In this document: piece by piece, positions 53,939-62,755 of the stretch
Layout: each line of letters opens with the position of its first letter
How positions within the stretch are numbered: the first letter of the stretch is position 1
Source: Streptomyces sp. CNQ-509
GTDB lineage: Bacteria > Actinomycetota > Actinomycetes > Streptomycetales > Streptomycetaceae
Reading direction: 5' to 3'
DNA length: 64,000 bases
Assembly (NCBI RefSeq): GCF_001011035.1
Contig: NZ_CP011492.1
Location: 2,923,501-2,987,500 of the forward strand
Position numbers and translations under genes: made by a program
The notes under the pieces: model-generated
Told to the model about the DNA's origin: nothing
The model's database searches: none
What the model saw: the letters and a program-made list of their open reading frames with translations, nothing else

Positions 53939-55228
53939 TCAGGTGGTGCCCGACGGGTCCGGTGAGGCGGAGTCGTCCGGGCAGGGGGACGCGCCCGGGT
54001 CTTCGCCGGGGCTCGGCGAGGGGGACTCACCCGGGTCTGCGGAGCAACTGCCGCCGGGGTCCGGGTCGCCGGGGTCTCCCGTTCCGCCGCCGGGGTCGCC
54101 CCCCGGGTCGCCGCTGCCGCCCGGGTCGCCGGAGCCGCCGCTCTCGCCCGGGTCGCTGGGGCTGGGGCCCGGGTCGCCGCCGCCCGGATCGCCGCCGGGG
54201 TCTCCCGTTCCGCCCGGATCGCCGGAGCCGCCGGAGTCACCCGTACCGCCGGATCCGCCCGTACCGCCCGAGCCCCCGGAGCCGCCGGTGCCCCCCGACC
54301 CGCCGTCCGGAGGACTCGGCCGCGGCCCGACCACGATCCCGCCGGGACCGTCCGGCTCTCCCGGCGGCGTCCTGCTCCCCTTCTCCGGTACGGACCGGGG
54401 GTTGCCCGCGCCGGAGCTGGCCGGCAGCACGCCCGCGCCGTCCGGCACCGCGTGCACCCCGGAGCGGTAGAAGCCCAGCCAGGCCAGCACGGTGGTGAGG
54501 TAGTCCCGCGAGTAGTTGTAGCTGAGGATCGCCCGGTCCAGGTCGGCCGCCGCCGTCAGGTCCCGGCCGCCCGCGCAGAGGTAGTGGCCCGCCGCCAGCG
54601 TCGCGTCGTAGACGTTGTCCGGGTCGGAGCGCCCGTCGCCGTTGCCGTCCGCGGCCCACCCCGCCCAGGTCGACGGGATGAACTGCATCGGCCCCACGGC
54701 CCGGTCGTAGCCGGTGTCGCCGTCGTAGCGGCCGCCGTCGGTGTCGGAGATGTGCGCGAAGCCGTTGCCGTCGAGGACCGGCCCGAGGATTGGGGTGAGC
54801 GTGGTGCCGTCCGCGTCGACGGCGCCGCCGCGGGCGTGCCCGGACTCCACCTTGCCGATGGCGGCCAGCAGTTCCCACGGCAGCCCGCAGCCGGGGTCGC
54901 TCACCGCGATCCGCCGCTCCGCCTTCCGGTACGCGTCGAGCACGGTCGCCGGGACGCCGGACTGCTGCTCGATCACCGCCGGCGGCGTCGGCTGCGTGCT
55001 GACGACCGGGTCCATCCCCTGCAACGGCGGGATCTCGGTGTGGTACTGGCCGTCGCCCGGGGTCCCCGGCGGCAGCACGGGCGCGGTGTCGAGCCGGTCC
55101 TCCGCCCCGCCCCCGGCCGCCCGGCCGGCCTCGTCGCCGGGAGCCTGCGAGGCGGTCAGCGCGACCATCGCCGCCGCCGCGAGCGCCGCCGTCGCCACGC
55201 TGTGGCGCATCCTGCTGAGTGAAGCCAT
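53939..55228 (-). CDS. Secreted lytic transglycosylase with Gly/Pro/Ser-rich repeat tail
   Basis: 429 residues from ATG 55228 (GGGAGG upstream). Signal peptide MASLSRMRHSVATAALAAAA, then a spacer and an SLT-like domain: LPWELLAAIGKVESGHARGG (catalytic Glu), YDRAVGPMQFIPSTWAGWAA, YDATLAAGHYLCAGGRDLTA and AILSYNYSRDYLTTVLAWLG. It cleaves peptidoglycan. The last ~145 residues are repeated GGSGDPGG-type units (54000-54330), probably wall-spanning and disordered. It lies directly downstream of the mce operon on the same strand, possibly opening the wall for the importer. Confidence 0.88.
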   Translation of the reverse strand: MASLSRMRHSVATAALAAAAMVALTASQAPGDEAGRAAGGGAEDRLDTAPVLPPGTPGDGQYHTEIPPLQGMDPVVSTQPTPPAVIEQQSGVPATVLDAYRKAERRIAVSDPGCGLPWELLAAIGKVESGHARGGAVDADGTTLTPILGPVLDGNGFAHISDTDGGRYDGDTGYDRAVGPMQFIPSTWAGWAADGNGDGRSDPDNVYDATLAAGHYLCAGGRDLTAAADLDRAILSYNYSRDYLTTVLAWLGFYRSGVHAVPDGAGVLPASSGAGNPRSVPEKGSRTPPGEPDGPGGIVVGPRPSPPDGGSGGTGGSGGSGGTGGSGGTGDSGGSGDPGGTGDPGGDPGGGDPGPSPSDPGESGGSGDPGGSGDPGGDPGGGTGDPGDPDPGGSCSADPGESPSPSPGEDPGASPCPDDSASPDPSGTT

Positions 55229-55290
55229 GGACCTGCCTCCCGGCGAAGTCGGGGTTGCCGTGGTCGTGGCGTGCGGCCGTGCCCGGGCCG

Positions 55291-56031
55291 TCAGCCGAAG
55301 GTGTCGATGTGCGAGATCCGCCACCTGCCGTCGTCCTTCACCGCGTCCACCGCGACCATCGCGGCGCCGTACGACGTCTCGTCCGTGTCCGTACGGGTGT
55401 TGCGCTGGTCGGCGAAGACCAGCACGCGGGCCGCGCCGCCGCCGGCCAGCTCCACCGCCGAGTCGGTCACGGTGGTGGAGAGGACGAGCTTCTGCGACGG
55501 GGCCTGCTCGCGGACGTCCGCGAGCATGTCCCGGTGCTGGGCGACGGCCTTGCCGGTGAGGTACGTACGGGCCGCCCTCCGGTTCTCGTCGAGGTCGGTG
55601 TAGTCGACGGAGAAGACCGCCTCCACCGCCTCGCCGACGCCGCCCTTGACCTCGCTGGTCAGCGGCGCGTCCACGAGCGCGGCGTTGTCGGCGGCGGGGT
55701 CTCCGCCCCCGCTCGCCTGCACGGCGGCGAAGGCCGCGAAGCAGCCGAGCAGCACGGCGGCTGCGCCCAGCGCCGCGGCAAGCCGCCCGCCGCGCGCGGA
55801 CGTCGGGGCGCCGGTACGGTCCCCGCCGGTACGGCCCCGGGCGCCGGGCCGCGGCCTGCGGGCCGGGGCCGGGGGCTGCTTCCCCGCGGGCTCCGCGGGA
55901 CGGGCCCCGGTCCTGCTCCTGGTCCTGGCCCGGACGGCCGCGGCGGGCTGCCGCCGGGCCGGCTTCCGCGCCTCCTCGGCGGGGGGTGCGGTGCGGCGGC
56001 GCCGGTTGATCAGGTGGCGGGTGGTCGACAT
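55291..56031 (-). CDS. Mce-associated membrane protein
   Basis: 246 residues from ATG 56031. A basic Arg/Pro-rich N-terminus (about 100 residues), one membrane helix (RLAAALGAAAVLLGCFAAFA), then an outside NTF2-like Mas domain: TYLTGKAVAQHRDMLADVRE, KLVLSTTVTDSAVELA, ARVLVFADQRNT and GRWRISHIDTFG. Such proteins are accessory subunits of Mce lipid importers. It is last of four Mce-associated genes here. The length of the basic tail is unusual. Confidence 0.78.
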   Translation of the reverse strand: MSTTRHLINRRRRTAPPAEEARKPARRQPAAAVRARTRSRTGARPAEPAGKQPPAPARRPRPGARGRTGGDRTGAPTSARGGRLAAALGAAAVLLGCFAAFAAVQASGGGDPAADNAALVDAPLTSEVKGGVGEAVEAVFSVDYTDLDENRRAARTYLTGKAVAQHRDMLADVREQAPSQKLVLSTTVTDSAVELAGGGAARVLVFADQRNTRTDTDETSYGAAMVAVDAVKDDGRWRISHIDTFG

Positions 56032-56053
56032 CTCTGCGGTCCTCTCCGGAAGT

Positions 56054-56668
56054 TCACTGCCCGGCTTCGCCGGCCCGGCCCGAGTCCGAGCCCGGTCCCT
56101 GGTCGGTGCCCTGCCCCGGGCCCCGGCCGGACCCCTCGCCCGCATCCCCGCCCGCGGAGTCGCCCGCGGGCGCCTGCCCGAGGGCGCTGAGCTTCCAGCC
56201 GTCGCCGGTGCGGGTGACCTCGCCGAGCATCCGGCTCTCCTTGGCCTGCGGCTTCTCCCCGGGGGCGGCGACCGTGATACGGACCGCGACCAGCACGTCC
56301 GCCCGGCCGGCCCGGTCGTCCAGTTCCGTGAGCGCCGCCGACAGCACCTCGGCCGTGGTCACGGTCTCCGCCTTCGCCACCTCCTTCTCGAACCCGGCGC
56401 GCCCCTGCCGCAGTTGGGTGAGGAGTTCGCCGGTGGCGGACGCCTCCCAGCGGTCCAGGCCCTCGTCGAGGTCGCGGTGGTCGAGGGTGTTGAGGTTCGT
56501 CACGGCCTGCCGGGCGGCGGCCAGCGCGTCGTCCCGGGAGGCGGCGAAGTCCGCCGCGTCGTCGTGCGCGGCCGCGTACCAGGAGGTGCCGGCCCACGCC
56601 GCGAGCACCGCCGCCAGCGCTGCCGCCACGAGGGCCAGCGTCAGCAGGGGGTTCTTCCTCAGGCTCAC
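56054..56668 (-). CDS. Mce-associated membrane protein
   Basis: 204 residues from GTG 56668 (AAGGGCGG upstream). N-terminal helix NPLLTLALVAAALAAVLAAW, then a helix-and-sheet region (WEASATGELLTQLRQGRAGF, VTTAEVLSAALTELDDRAGR, VLVAVRITVA, GDGWKLSALG) as in Mce-associated proteins, and a Gly/Asp tail. It shares the LDRWEASAT pattern with the gene at 57366-57908, suggesting a duplication. Likely an external accessory of the Mce complex. Confidence 0.8.
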   Translation of the reverse strand: MSLRKNPLLTLALVAAALAAVLAAWAGTSWYAAAHDDAADFAASRDDALAAARQAVTNLNTLDHRDLDEGLDRWEASATGELLTQLRQGRAGFEKEVAKAETVTTAEVLSAALTELDDRAGRADVLVAVRITVAAPGEKPQAKESRMLGEVTRTGDGWKLSALGQAPAGDSAGGDAGEGSGRGPGQGTDQGPGSDSGRAGEAGQ

Positions 56669-56685
56669 GTCGATCCGCCCTTTCG

Positions 56686-57369
56686 CTAGCGGGACTTCAG
56701 GTCGGTGATGCGCCACTGCCCGTCCTGCCGCTCGGCGGTCACGGAGAGCTGCGCGCCGGCGGTCGCCGGGTCTTTGCCCTTGCGTTCGGTGATCTGGTCG
56801 AGGAGGACCAGCAGCGTGGCGTCGTCGCCGTCGAGCCGGATCACCCCGGCGCGTACGACGTGGGTGGTGAGCGTCAGCTCCTGGGCGACGACCCGCTGCC
56901 GGATCTGGCCGAAGAGCTGCCGGTACTGCTCGCGGGCGGGCCCGGCGAGGAGGTCGTCGGCGTCCCGCGCGGTGACGCCGGGGTCTTCCGGCGCGTACGA
57001 GAACACCTTGCTCAGCGCGTTGCTGACGTCGCCGGCGACGGCGGCGGTGCCGGAGGAGTCGGTGAGCGCCCGGTTGGCCAGCGCGTCGTCGCCGTTGAGA
57101 CGGGCGGCCTGGACGAGGAGTCCGGTGCCGGCGAGGAGGAGCGCGACCAGCACCGCGACGCCCGCGGCCCGCAGGCGGCGCCGGGCGGCGGCGGATCCCG
57201 TACGGCCCTCACCCCCGGAGTCGCCGGACCCGGCTTCGGCGGCCTCGGCTTCGGCGATACCGGCTTCCGCGGCCTCGGCTTCGGCGGTGTCGGCGGACTC
57301 CGCCGGCTCCCGCTCGCGCGCGTCGACGACCACGCCCGCCGTGCTCTCCCTCTCGCCGTCCCGGCTCAT
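56686..57369 (-). CDS. Mce-associated membrane protein
   Basis: 227 residues. An acidic Ala/Glu-rich N-terminus (about 60 residues, repeated AEAAEAG units), one membrane helix (AGVAVLVALLLAGTGLLVQA), then a Mas-like domain: VSNALSKVFSYAPEDPGVTA, YRQLFGQIRQRVVAQELTLT, ATLLVLLDQITERKG and GQWRITDLKSR. ATG 57369 overlaps the stop of the next gene upstream by 4 bp, showing tight coupling. Confidence 0.8.
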   Translation of the reverse strand: MSRDGERESTAGVVVDAREREPAESADTAEAEAAEAGIAEAEAAEAGSGDSGGEGRTGSAAARRRLRAAGVAVLVALLLAGTGLLVQAARLNGDDALANRALTDSSGTAAVAGDVSNALSKVFSYAPEDPGVTARDADDLLAGPAREQYRQLFGQIRQRVVAQELTLTTHVVRAGVIRLDGDDATLLVLLDQITERKGKDPATAGAQLSVTAERQDGQWRITDLKSR

Positions 57370-57908
57370 GAACCGCTCCCCTCCACCGTGATCGCGGTGA
57401 GCGACGCGATCTTCCAGCCGTCCCCCGTCCGCTCCAGGCCCGCCTCGAACCGCTTGCGGTCCGTACGCTCCCCGTCCGCGCCGCCGCTCGTCTCCACCCG
57501 CACCGTGGCCAGGGCCTTCGCCGTACCCGCGCGCGGGTCCAGCTCGGTGACGGCGGCCTCCGTGACCGTCGCGCGGACCGTGACCCCCGCGCGGTCGACG
57601 GCGCCGGCGCTCGCGGCCCGCGACCGGCGCAGGTCCTCGTGGAGCGGTCCCGTGGTGGCGTCCTCCCAGCGCGCCAGGCCCGCGTCCGGGTCGGCCGCGT
57701 CGATGCTGTTGAGCGTCCCGATGTGCTCCTGTCCCGCGGCCAGCACGCGGTCGCGCTCGCGGCCGAAGTCCAGGTCGTCGCGGGTGGCGGCGGCCGCGTA
57801 GCGCCAGGCGGAGAAGCCGGCGAAGGCGAGGACCAGCGCGACGGCGAGTGCGGCGGCGAGCGTCCGCCGAGGCGGGGCGCTGCGGGCGTACGGCGGTCGG
57901 GGGCTCAT
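57366..57908 (-). CDS. Mce-associated membrane protein
   Basis: 180 residues. Basic start, helix LAAALAVALVLAFAGFSAWR, then LARWEDATTGPLHEDLRRSR, VTVRATVTEAAVTELDPRAG and GDGWKIASLTAITVEGSG, the Mce-associated pattern. It overlaps the mceF stop by 4 bp (ATGA) and the next gene's start in the same way. First of the four accessory genes. Confidence 0.82.
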   Translation of the reverse strand: MSPRPPYARSAPPRRTLAAALAVALVLAFAGFSAWRYAAAATRDDLDFGRERDRVLAAGQEHIGTLNSIDAADPDAGLARWEDATTGPLHEDLRRSRAASAGAVDRAGVTVRATVTEAAVTELDPRAGTAKALATVRVETSGGADGERTDRKRFEAGLERTGDGWKIASLTAITVEGSGS

Positions 57909-59170
57909 CGCGCCTCCTTCAGGCCGAGCAGTCCGGCCATGTCGGTGGGCCCGTCGCCGACCGCGGGCAGGCCGGGCGCGCCGGGCAGCGCTCCGGGCGC
58001 GGCGCGGGTGCCCGGCCGGTCGTCCGCGAGTCCCGAGCCGGGCCTGGCGGGCTTGGGCACCCCGCCGCCGCCCGGGGAGTGCGCGGAACCGCGGACGTTG
58101 ACGCCGCTCGACGCCGGGGCGGTGCAGCGGGCGGCGGTGTTGAAGCCCGCCGGGCTGGTCGTGAGGCCGTTGCGGTACGCCGTGGAGCCGTACCCCCGGG
58201 TGCAGGGCAGCGGGTCGAAGAAGCTGAGCGCCATGCCGAAGCGGGCGCCGTCGGAGGTGATGGCGGTGGAACCGGCGGCGGCCACCTGCGGCAACTGGAC
58301 GAGCAGTTGCTCCAAGCCGTCCTGCCGGGTGACCGCGATCTCCGAGGTGGTCAGCAGGTTCGCGAGCAGGATGCTCAGGCTCGGGTCGAGGTCGCGCAGC
58401 AGCCCGGTGACCTGGCTCGCGGCGCCGGGGCCCGCCTCGACGACGCGGCGCAGGTCGCCGTCGGAGCGCTTGAGCTGCGCGGTCAGCTCCTCGGCGCCCT
58501 TCGCGAACTCCTGGAGCGCCTCACCGGAGTCGTTCTGCGTGCGCAGCACCGTCTCGCCGTCGATCATGAGCCGGGTGCTGTACGGCAGCGCCGCGTCGGC
58601 GGCCCGGATGAACTCGCTGCCGGTGTCGAGGAGCCGCTGGAGGTTGTCGCCCTGCCCGGCGAGGGCGTCGCCGAGTTCGTCCACGACGGTGCGCAGCTCG
58701 CCGGTGTCGACGGAGGTGGCGAAGGAGTCGACGCTGGTGAGGAGGTTGGTGACGGGCGCGGGCGTCGCGGTGTGCTGGCGGCCGACGACGGCACCGTCGG
58801 CGAGGTAGGGGCCGGAGTCGGCGGCGGGCTTGAGGTCGATGTACTGCTCGCCCACGGCGGAGTAGTTGGCGACCTCGGCCGAGAGGTCGGCGGGGATCGG
58901 CGGGGCCGAGTCGCGGATCCGCAGTTCGGCCTCGACGCCCGTGCCGGTCAGCTCGATCGGCCCGACGCGCCCGACCGACACCCCGCGGTAGGTGACCTCC
59001 GCGTGCGGGAACAGCCCGCCGGTCTCGGCGAGTTCGACGCGCACCGTGTAATAGTCGCGCATGCCGACGTAGCGGCCGAGGTCGGCGTAGCGCACGCCGA
59101 TGTAGCCGATGACGAGCACCGCGACGAGGGCGAACACGATGTTCTTGACGATGACGGACCTGGTGATCAC
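57905..59170 (-). CDS. MCE family protein, MceF position
   Basis: 421 residues. N-terminal helix VKNIVFALVAVLVIGYIGVR, MCE domain YYTVRVELAETGGLFPHAEV followed by TYRGVSVGRVGPIEL, then long helical segments (about 120-330) and a Pro/Gly-rich end. Mce subunits assemble as heterohexamers whose helices form a tunnel carrying lipids or sterols across the envelope to the YrbE permease and Mkl ATPase. Sixth mce gene in the run. Its start overlaps the mceE stop by 4 bp. Confidence 0.88.
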   Translation of the reverse strand: MITRSVIVKNIVFALVAVLVIGYIGVRYADLGRYVGMRDYYTVRVELAETGGLFPHAEVTYRGVSVGRVGPIELTGTGVEAELRIRDSAPPIPADLSAEVANYSAVGEQYIDLKPAADSGPYLADGAVVGRQHTATPAPVTNLLTSVDSFATSVDTGELRTVVDELGDALAGQGDNLQRLLDTGSEFIRAADAALPYSTRLMIDGETVLRTQNDSGEALQEFAKGAEELTAQLKRSDGDLRRVVEAGPGAASQVTGLLRDLDPSLSILLANLLTTSEIAVTRQDGLEQLLVQLPQVAAAGSTAITSDGARFGMALSFFDPLPCTRGYGSTAYRNGLTTSPAGFNTAARCTAPASSGVNVRGSAHSPGGGGVPKPARPGSGLADDRPGTRAAPGALPGAPGLPAVGDGPTDMAGLLGLKEAR

Positions 59171-60561
59171 CGGCTCTCACCCCCGGGCGACTCGCTGCCG
59201 GACGCCGGCGGCGACTCCGGCTCCGTAGCGGACGGGCTGCCCGGCGGCGACCCCGACGGGATGCCGGCGCCGTCGGACGGGCCGCCGCCCGGAGAGGCGG
59301 ACCCCGGGTCCCGGGGCCCCGTGCCGTCCGGCGCGGGACCGCCCGGGTCCGGGGACGCCGGCGGGCCGGCGCCGGGCGTCGTCGGTCCCACGGACGGCAG
59401 CGGCAGCGACAGAGCGGTGCCCGTGGGGGCGCCGCCCGGGTCTCCGGAGCCGGGGACCGGGTCCTCGGTCAGCGGCGGGATGAGCTCCGTACCGGAGGGC
59501 GCGGTCACCGCGAGGTAGATGTTGAGGTAGTCGCCCTTGACGCCGCGCAGCACCTCGTCGGTGAAGGGGTACGTGAGCAGCACCTCCAGCGAGGCGGGCA
59601 GCGCCTGCCCGGCGTCGGCGAGGTTCTTCAGCACTTTCCCCAGGGCCCTGAGGTCGGCGATCATGTCCTCTTTGCTCGCGTCGATGGTCTCCACCGCGAC
59701 GTCGGAGAGCCGGTCGAGCGAACGGAGCATGGTGACCAGCGCGCCGCGCTGCTCCTCCAGCACCTTCATGCCGGGGCTGAGGTCGTCGAGGATCACGCCG
59801 ATCTCCGTCTTGCGGGTGGCGAGGGTGGCGGACAGCCGGTTGACGCTGTCGAGCGCGTCGGTGATGCCGTCCTTGTTGTCGTCGAGGCTCGTCATCAGGG
59901 TGTCGACGCGCTTGAGCATGGAGCGGACCTGCGGCTCGTTGCCCTGGAGCGCGTCGTTCAGCTCCCGGCTGATGGTGCGCAGTTGCTCGATACCGCCGCC
60001 GTTGAGGAGCATCGACAGGGCGCCGAAGACCTCCTCGACCTGCGGGTTGCGGTTGGTGCGCGCGAGCGGGATATCGGTCCCGCCGTCGTCGGGGAGGATC
60101 GCCGTGGTCACGTCCCCGGGGGCGGTGCCGAGGTCGCCCGCCTGCTCCGCGTCGGCCTGCTTCTTCCCGGGCGGGGCGAGCAACTGGACGTATTTCTCGC
60201 CCAGCAGGCTCGACTGCTCGATCCGGGCGTACGCGCCGGCCGGCAGCCGCACGTCGCCGTTGACCTTCATGGTGACCACGGCGGTCCACCGGTCGTCGGC
60301 GACCTCGATGTCGGTGACCCGGCCGACGGCCACGTCGTTGACCCGCACCGAGGACTGCGGCACAAGGCTCAGCACGTCCTCGAACTCGGCGGTGACCTCG
60401 TACGGGTGGCTGCCGAGGTCGGCGCCGCCGGGCAGCGGCAGGTCCTGGATGCCGGTGAACTCGACGTCCGCGGACTCGTAGACCTCCCTCACCACCAGCG
60501 GGGAGGCGATGACGAGCGCGGCGGCCACGACCCCGGCGACCGTCTTGACGTGCCAGTTCAT
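59167..60561 (-). CDS. MCE family protein, MceE position
   Basis: 464 residues. Helix VKTVAGVVAAALVIASPLVV, MCE domain YEVTAEFEDVLSLVPQSSVR followed by VNDVAVGRVTDIEV, a helical region with coiled-coil character (about 170-340), and a Pro/Ser/Gly-rich tail of about 100 residues. In mycobacteria the fifth subunit is a lipoprotein, but here there is no lipobox cysteine near the N-terminus. The 4-bp overlaps on both sides indicate coupled translation. Confidence 0.88.
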   Translation of the reverse strand: MNWHVKTVAGVVAAALVIASPLVVREVYESADVEFTGIQDLPLPGGADLGSHPYEVTAEFEDVLSLVPQSSVRVNDVAVGRVTDIEVADDRWTAVVTMKVNGDVRLPAGAYARIEQSSLLGEKYVQLLAPPGKKQADAEQAGDLGTAPGDVTTAILPDDGGTDIPLARTNRNPQVEEVFGALSMLLNGGGIEQLRTISRELNDALQGNEPQVRSMLKRVDTLMTSLDDNKDGITDALDSVNRLSATLATRKTEIGVILDDLSPGMKVLEEQRGALVTMLRSLDRLSDVAVETIDASKEDMIADLRALGKVLKNLADAGQALPASLEVLLTYPFTDEVLRGVKGDYLNIYLAVTAPSGTELIPPLTEDPVPGSGDPGGAPTGTALSLPLPSVGPTTPGAGPPASPDPGGPAPDGTGPRDPGSASPGGGPSDGAGIPSGSPPGSPSATEPESPPASGSESPGGESR

Positions 60562-61730
60562 CGCCCGCCTCCCTGCTCCGGCGTGCCGTAGACGTCGCCG
60601 ATCGCGGGCAGCGGCAGTCCCGGCAGCTCCTCCTGCCGCTCCGCGGGCGCCGGTACGAGCCCTTCGCGGCCGGTGGCGCCGCCGCCGTCGTCCGCCAGGC
60701 CGGCGTCCGGCGGCCCGCCCATGCTCAGCTCGTTGAGGTTGCCGCGGCCGTCGATGGTGCGCTTGCCGGGGTTGTAGGCGCGCAGCAGGTTGTCGGTGGC
60801 CAGCGGCGCGGTGTCCAGCGCCTCGGCGAGCGAGGCGCGGTTGTCCACGAGGAGGCGGGTCAGGTCGGCGAGCTTGCCGACGTTGGCCTTGAGCCGGCCG
60901 CGGTTGTCCTTGATGAACCCCTGCACCCTGCCGAGCGCCGTGCCCAGCTCCTCCAGCGCCGCGGCCAGTTCGTCCTTGTCCTCGGCGAGGAAGGTGCCGA
61001 CGTCGGCGAGCTGCTGCTCGGCGTCGCGCACCTGCCGGTCGTTCCGCTTCAGCATGGTGGTGAAGGACTGGAGGTTCTCGATGGTGCCGAAGAGGTCGCC
61101 GCTGCGGCCGGAGAGCGTCTGGGTGGCGTCGCCGAACCGGTCGATGCTGTCGCCGATCTCCTTGCCGTTGCCCTCCAGGTTGCGGGCGCCGGTCTCCAGC
61201 AGTTTGCTCAGCTCGCCGGTGGCGTTGGCACCGTCGGGGCCGAGGGCGTCGCTGAGGTCGGTGAGGGAGGCGTACAGCTCGTCGATCTCCACCGGGGTCG
61301 CGGTGCGCTCGACGGGGATCTCGTCGCCGTCGGCGAGTTCGGGCCCGCCGGTGTAGGGGGGACTGAGCTGCACGTAGCGGCCGGAGACCACGCTCGGCGC
61401 GATGACCGCCGCCTGCACGTCGGCCGGTGCCCGGACGCCGTCGTGGAGGGTCAGTCCGACGCGCACCCGGTCGCCTTCGGGCTCGACGGAGTCCACCGTG
61501 CCGACCTTGACGCCCAGGATCCGCAGGTCCGAGCCGCCGTAGAGGCCGACTCCGGAGTCGAAGTAGGCGGTGATCTCCTTGCCGTCGGGGCCGGTCAGCG
61601 CCCGTACGCCCCAGGTGCCCGCGGCCACCAGCACCGCCGCGGTCACCAGCAGCGCGACCGGCCTGCGGCCCCGCAGCCGGCCGCCTGCCGCGCGCAGCCG
61701 CCGCACCGCTCCCGTCACAGGACGTGCCAT
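60558..61730 (-). CDS. MCE family protein, MceD position
   Basis: 390 residues from ATG 61730, sharing one base with the mceC stop (TGATG). Helix RPVALLVTAAVLVAAGTWGV, MCE domain ITAYFDSGVGLYGGSDLRIL followed by GVKVGTVDSVEPEG, then helical segments (LYASLTDLSDALGPDGANAT; FTTMLKRNDRQVRDAEQQLA). Fourth subunit of the importer by gene order. Confidence 0.88.
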   Translation of the reverse strand: MARPVTGAVRRLRAAGGRLRGRRPVALLVTAAVLVAAGTWGVRALTGPDGKEITAYFDSGVGLYGGSDLRILGVKVGTVDSVEPEGDRVRVGLTLHDGVRAPADVQAAVIAPSVVSGRYVQLSPPYTGGPELADGDEIPVERTATPVEIDELYASLTDLSDALGPDGANATGELSKLLETGARNLEGNGKEIGDSIDRFGDATQTLSGRSGDLFGTIENLQSFTTMLKRNDRQVRDAEQQLADVGTFLAEDKDELAAALEELGTALGRVQGFIKDNRGRLKANVGKLADLTRLLVDNRASLAEALDTAPLATDNLLRAYNPGKRTIDGRGNLNELSMGGPPDAGLADDGGGATGREGLVPAPAERQEELPGLPLPAIGDVYGTPEQGGGR

Positions 61731-62755
61731 CACCGGCCCCCCTTCGGCTCCGGCGGCCGGCACCCGCGGTCCGGCACGACGTCCGGCGCGTACTCCCGCG
61801 GCACGAGCCCGCAGAGGTAGCTGTCGAACCAGCGGCCGCTGCCGAGGGTGTTGCCGACGAGCCGGTAGTACGGGCCGGCCGTGGCCAGCGCCTTGTCGAG
61901 GTTCTTCTCGTTGGCCCGGAGCACGCCGGTGACCCGGTCCAGGGCGTCGAGCACCGGGCCGATCTGCTCCTCGTTCTCCTCCACCAGCCCGTCCAGTTCC
62001 TTCGCCAGGTCGCGGGTGCCGGTGAAGAGGGCGTGGATCGCGTCGCGCCTGGCGCGTACCTCGGCGAGCAGGTCGTTGCCGTCCTTCAGCAGCGTCTCGA
62101 ACGTGTCGTTCTGCTCCTTCAGCGTCCTGGTGATCTCGGCGCTGCCGGAGAGCAGCCGGGCCAGCTCGGCGTCCCGGGAGGAGATCGTCTGCGACAGGTC
62201 CGCCAGCCCGTTCGCCGCCTTGCGCACGTTCGGCGGGGTGTCCTCGAAGGTCTCCGAGATCACCTCGAAGCTCTCCGCGAGCGCCGTGGTGTCCAACTCC
62301 CCGACGGTGGACGACAGATCCTGGAACGCCTGCGTCACGTCGTACGGGGACGTGGTGCGCTCGACCGGGATCGGCTGACCGGCGTCCTGCCGGACGCTGC
62401 CCAGGGGATCTACGGCCAGGTACTTCTCGCCGAGCAGCGTCTCGATGGCGATGGCGGCCGTGGACCGGTCGCCGATCCAGGCGTCGCGCACCGTGAAGTC
62501 GACCGCGACCCTGGGCCCGTCGAGCCCGACCCCGTCGACCTCGCCCACCTTCACGCCGGCCACCCGCACCTCGTCGCCGGAGCGCAGCCCGGCGGCCTCG
62601 GAGAAGTGGGCCGTGTAGGAGGTGCCGCCGCCGACGCCCGGCAGCGCGTCCGCGCGGTACGCCGCGAACCCGCCCAGCGCGAGGACCAGCAGTCCCACCA
62701 GCCCCACGGCGACGGGGCTGCGTTCGCGTACGGGCTTCAGCCTCGGCACTCTCAT
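61730..62755 (-). CDS. MCE family protein, MceC position
   Basis: 341 residues. Basic start, helix VAVGLVGLLVLALGGFAAYR, MCE domain YTAHFSEAAGLRSGDEVRVA followed by GVKVGEVDGVGL, and a helical body (SAEITRTLKEQNDTFETLLK). It ends with a Cys-containing segment (WFDSYLCGLVP, GCRPPEPK) that may form a disulfide outside the cell. Overlaps mceB by 4 bp. Confidence 0.9.
   Translation of the reverse strand: MRVPRLKPVRERSPVAVGLVGLLVLALGGFAAYRADALPGVGGGTSYTAHFSEAAGLRSGDEVRVAGVKVGEVDGVGLDGPRVAVDFTVRDAWIGDRSTAAIAIETLLGEKYLAVDPLGSVRQDAGQPIPVERTTSPYDVTQAFQDLSSTVGELDTTALAESFEVISETFEDTPPNVRKAANGLADLSQTISSRDAELARLLSGSAEITRTLKEQNDTFETLLKDGNDLLAEVRARRDAIHALFTGTRDLAKELDGLVEENEEQIGPVLDALDRVTGVLRANEKNLDKALATAGPYYRLVGNTLGSGRWFDSYLCGLVPREYAPDVVPDRGCRPPEPKGGR

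Noticed and set aside
54000..54330. Repeat array that could be mistaken for a CRISPR or tandem-repeat locus
   Set aside because: Units are short, degenerate and in frame with a Gly/Pro/Ser tail of the transglycosylase; there are no spacers.
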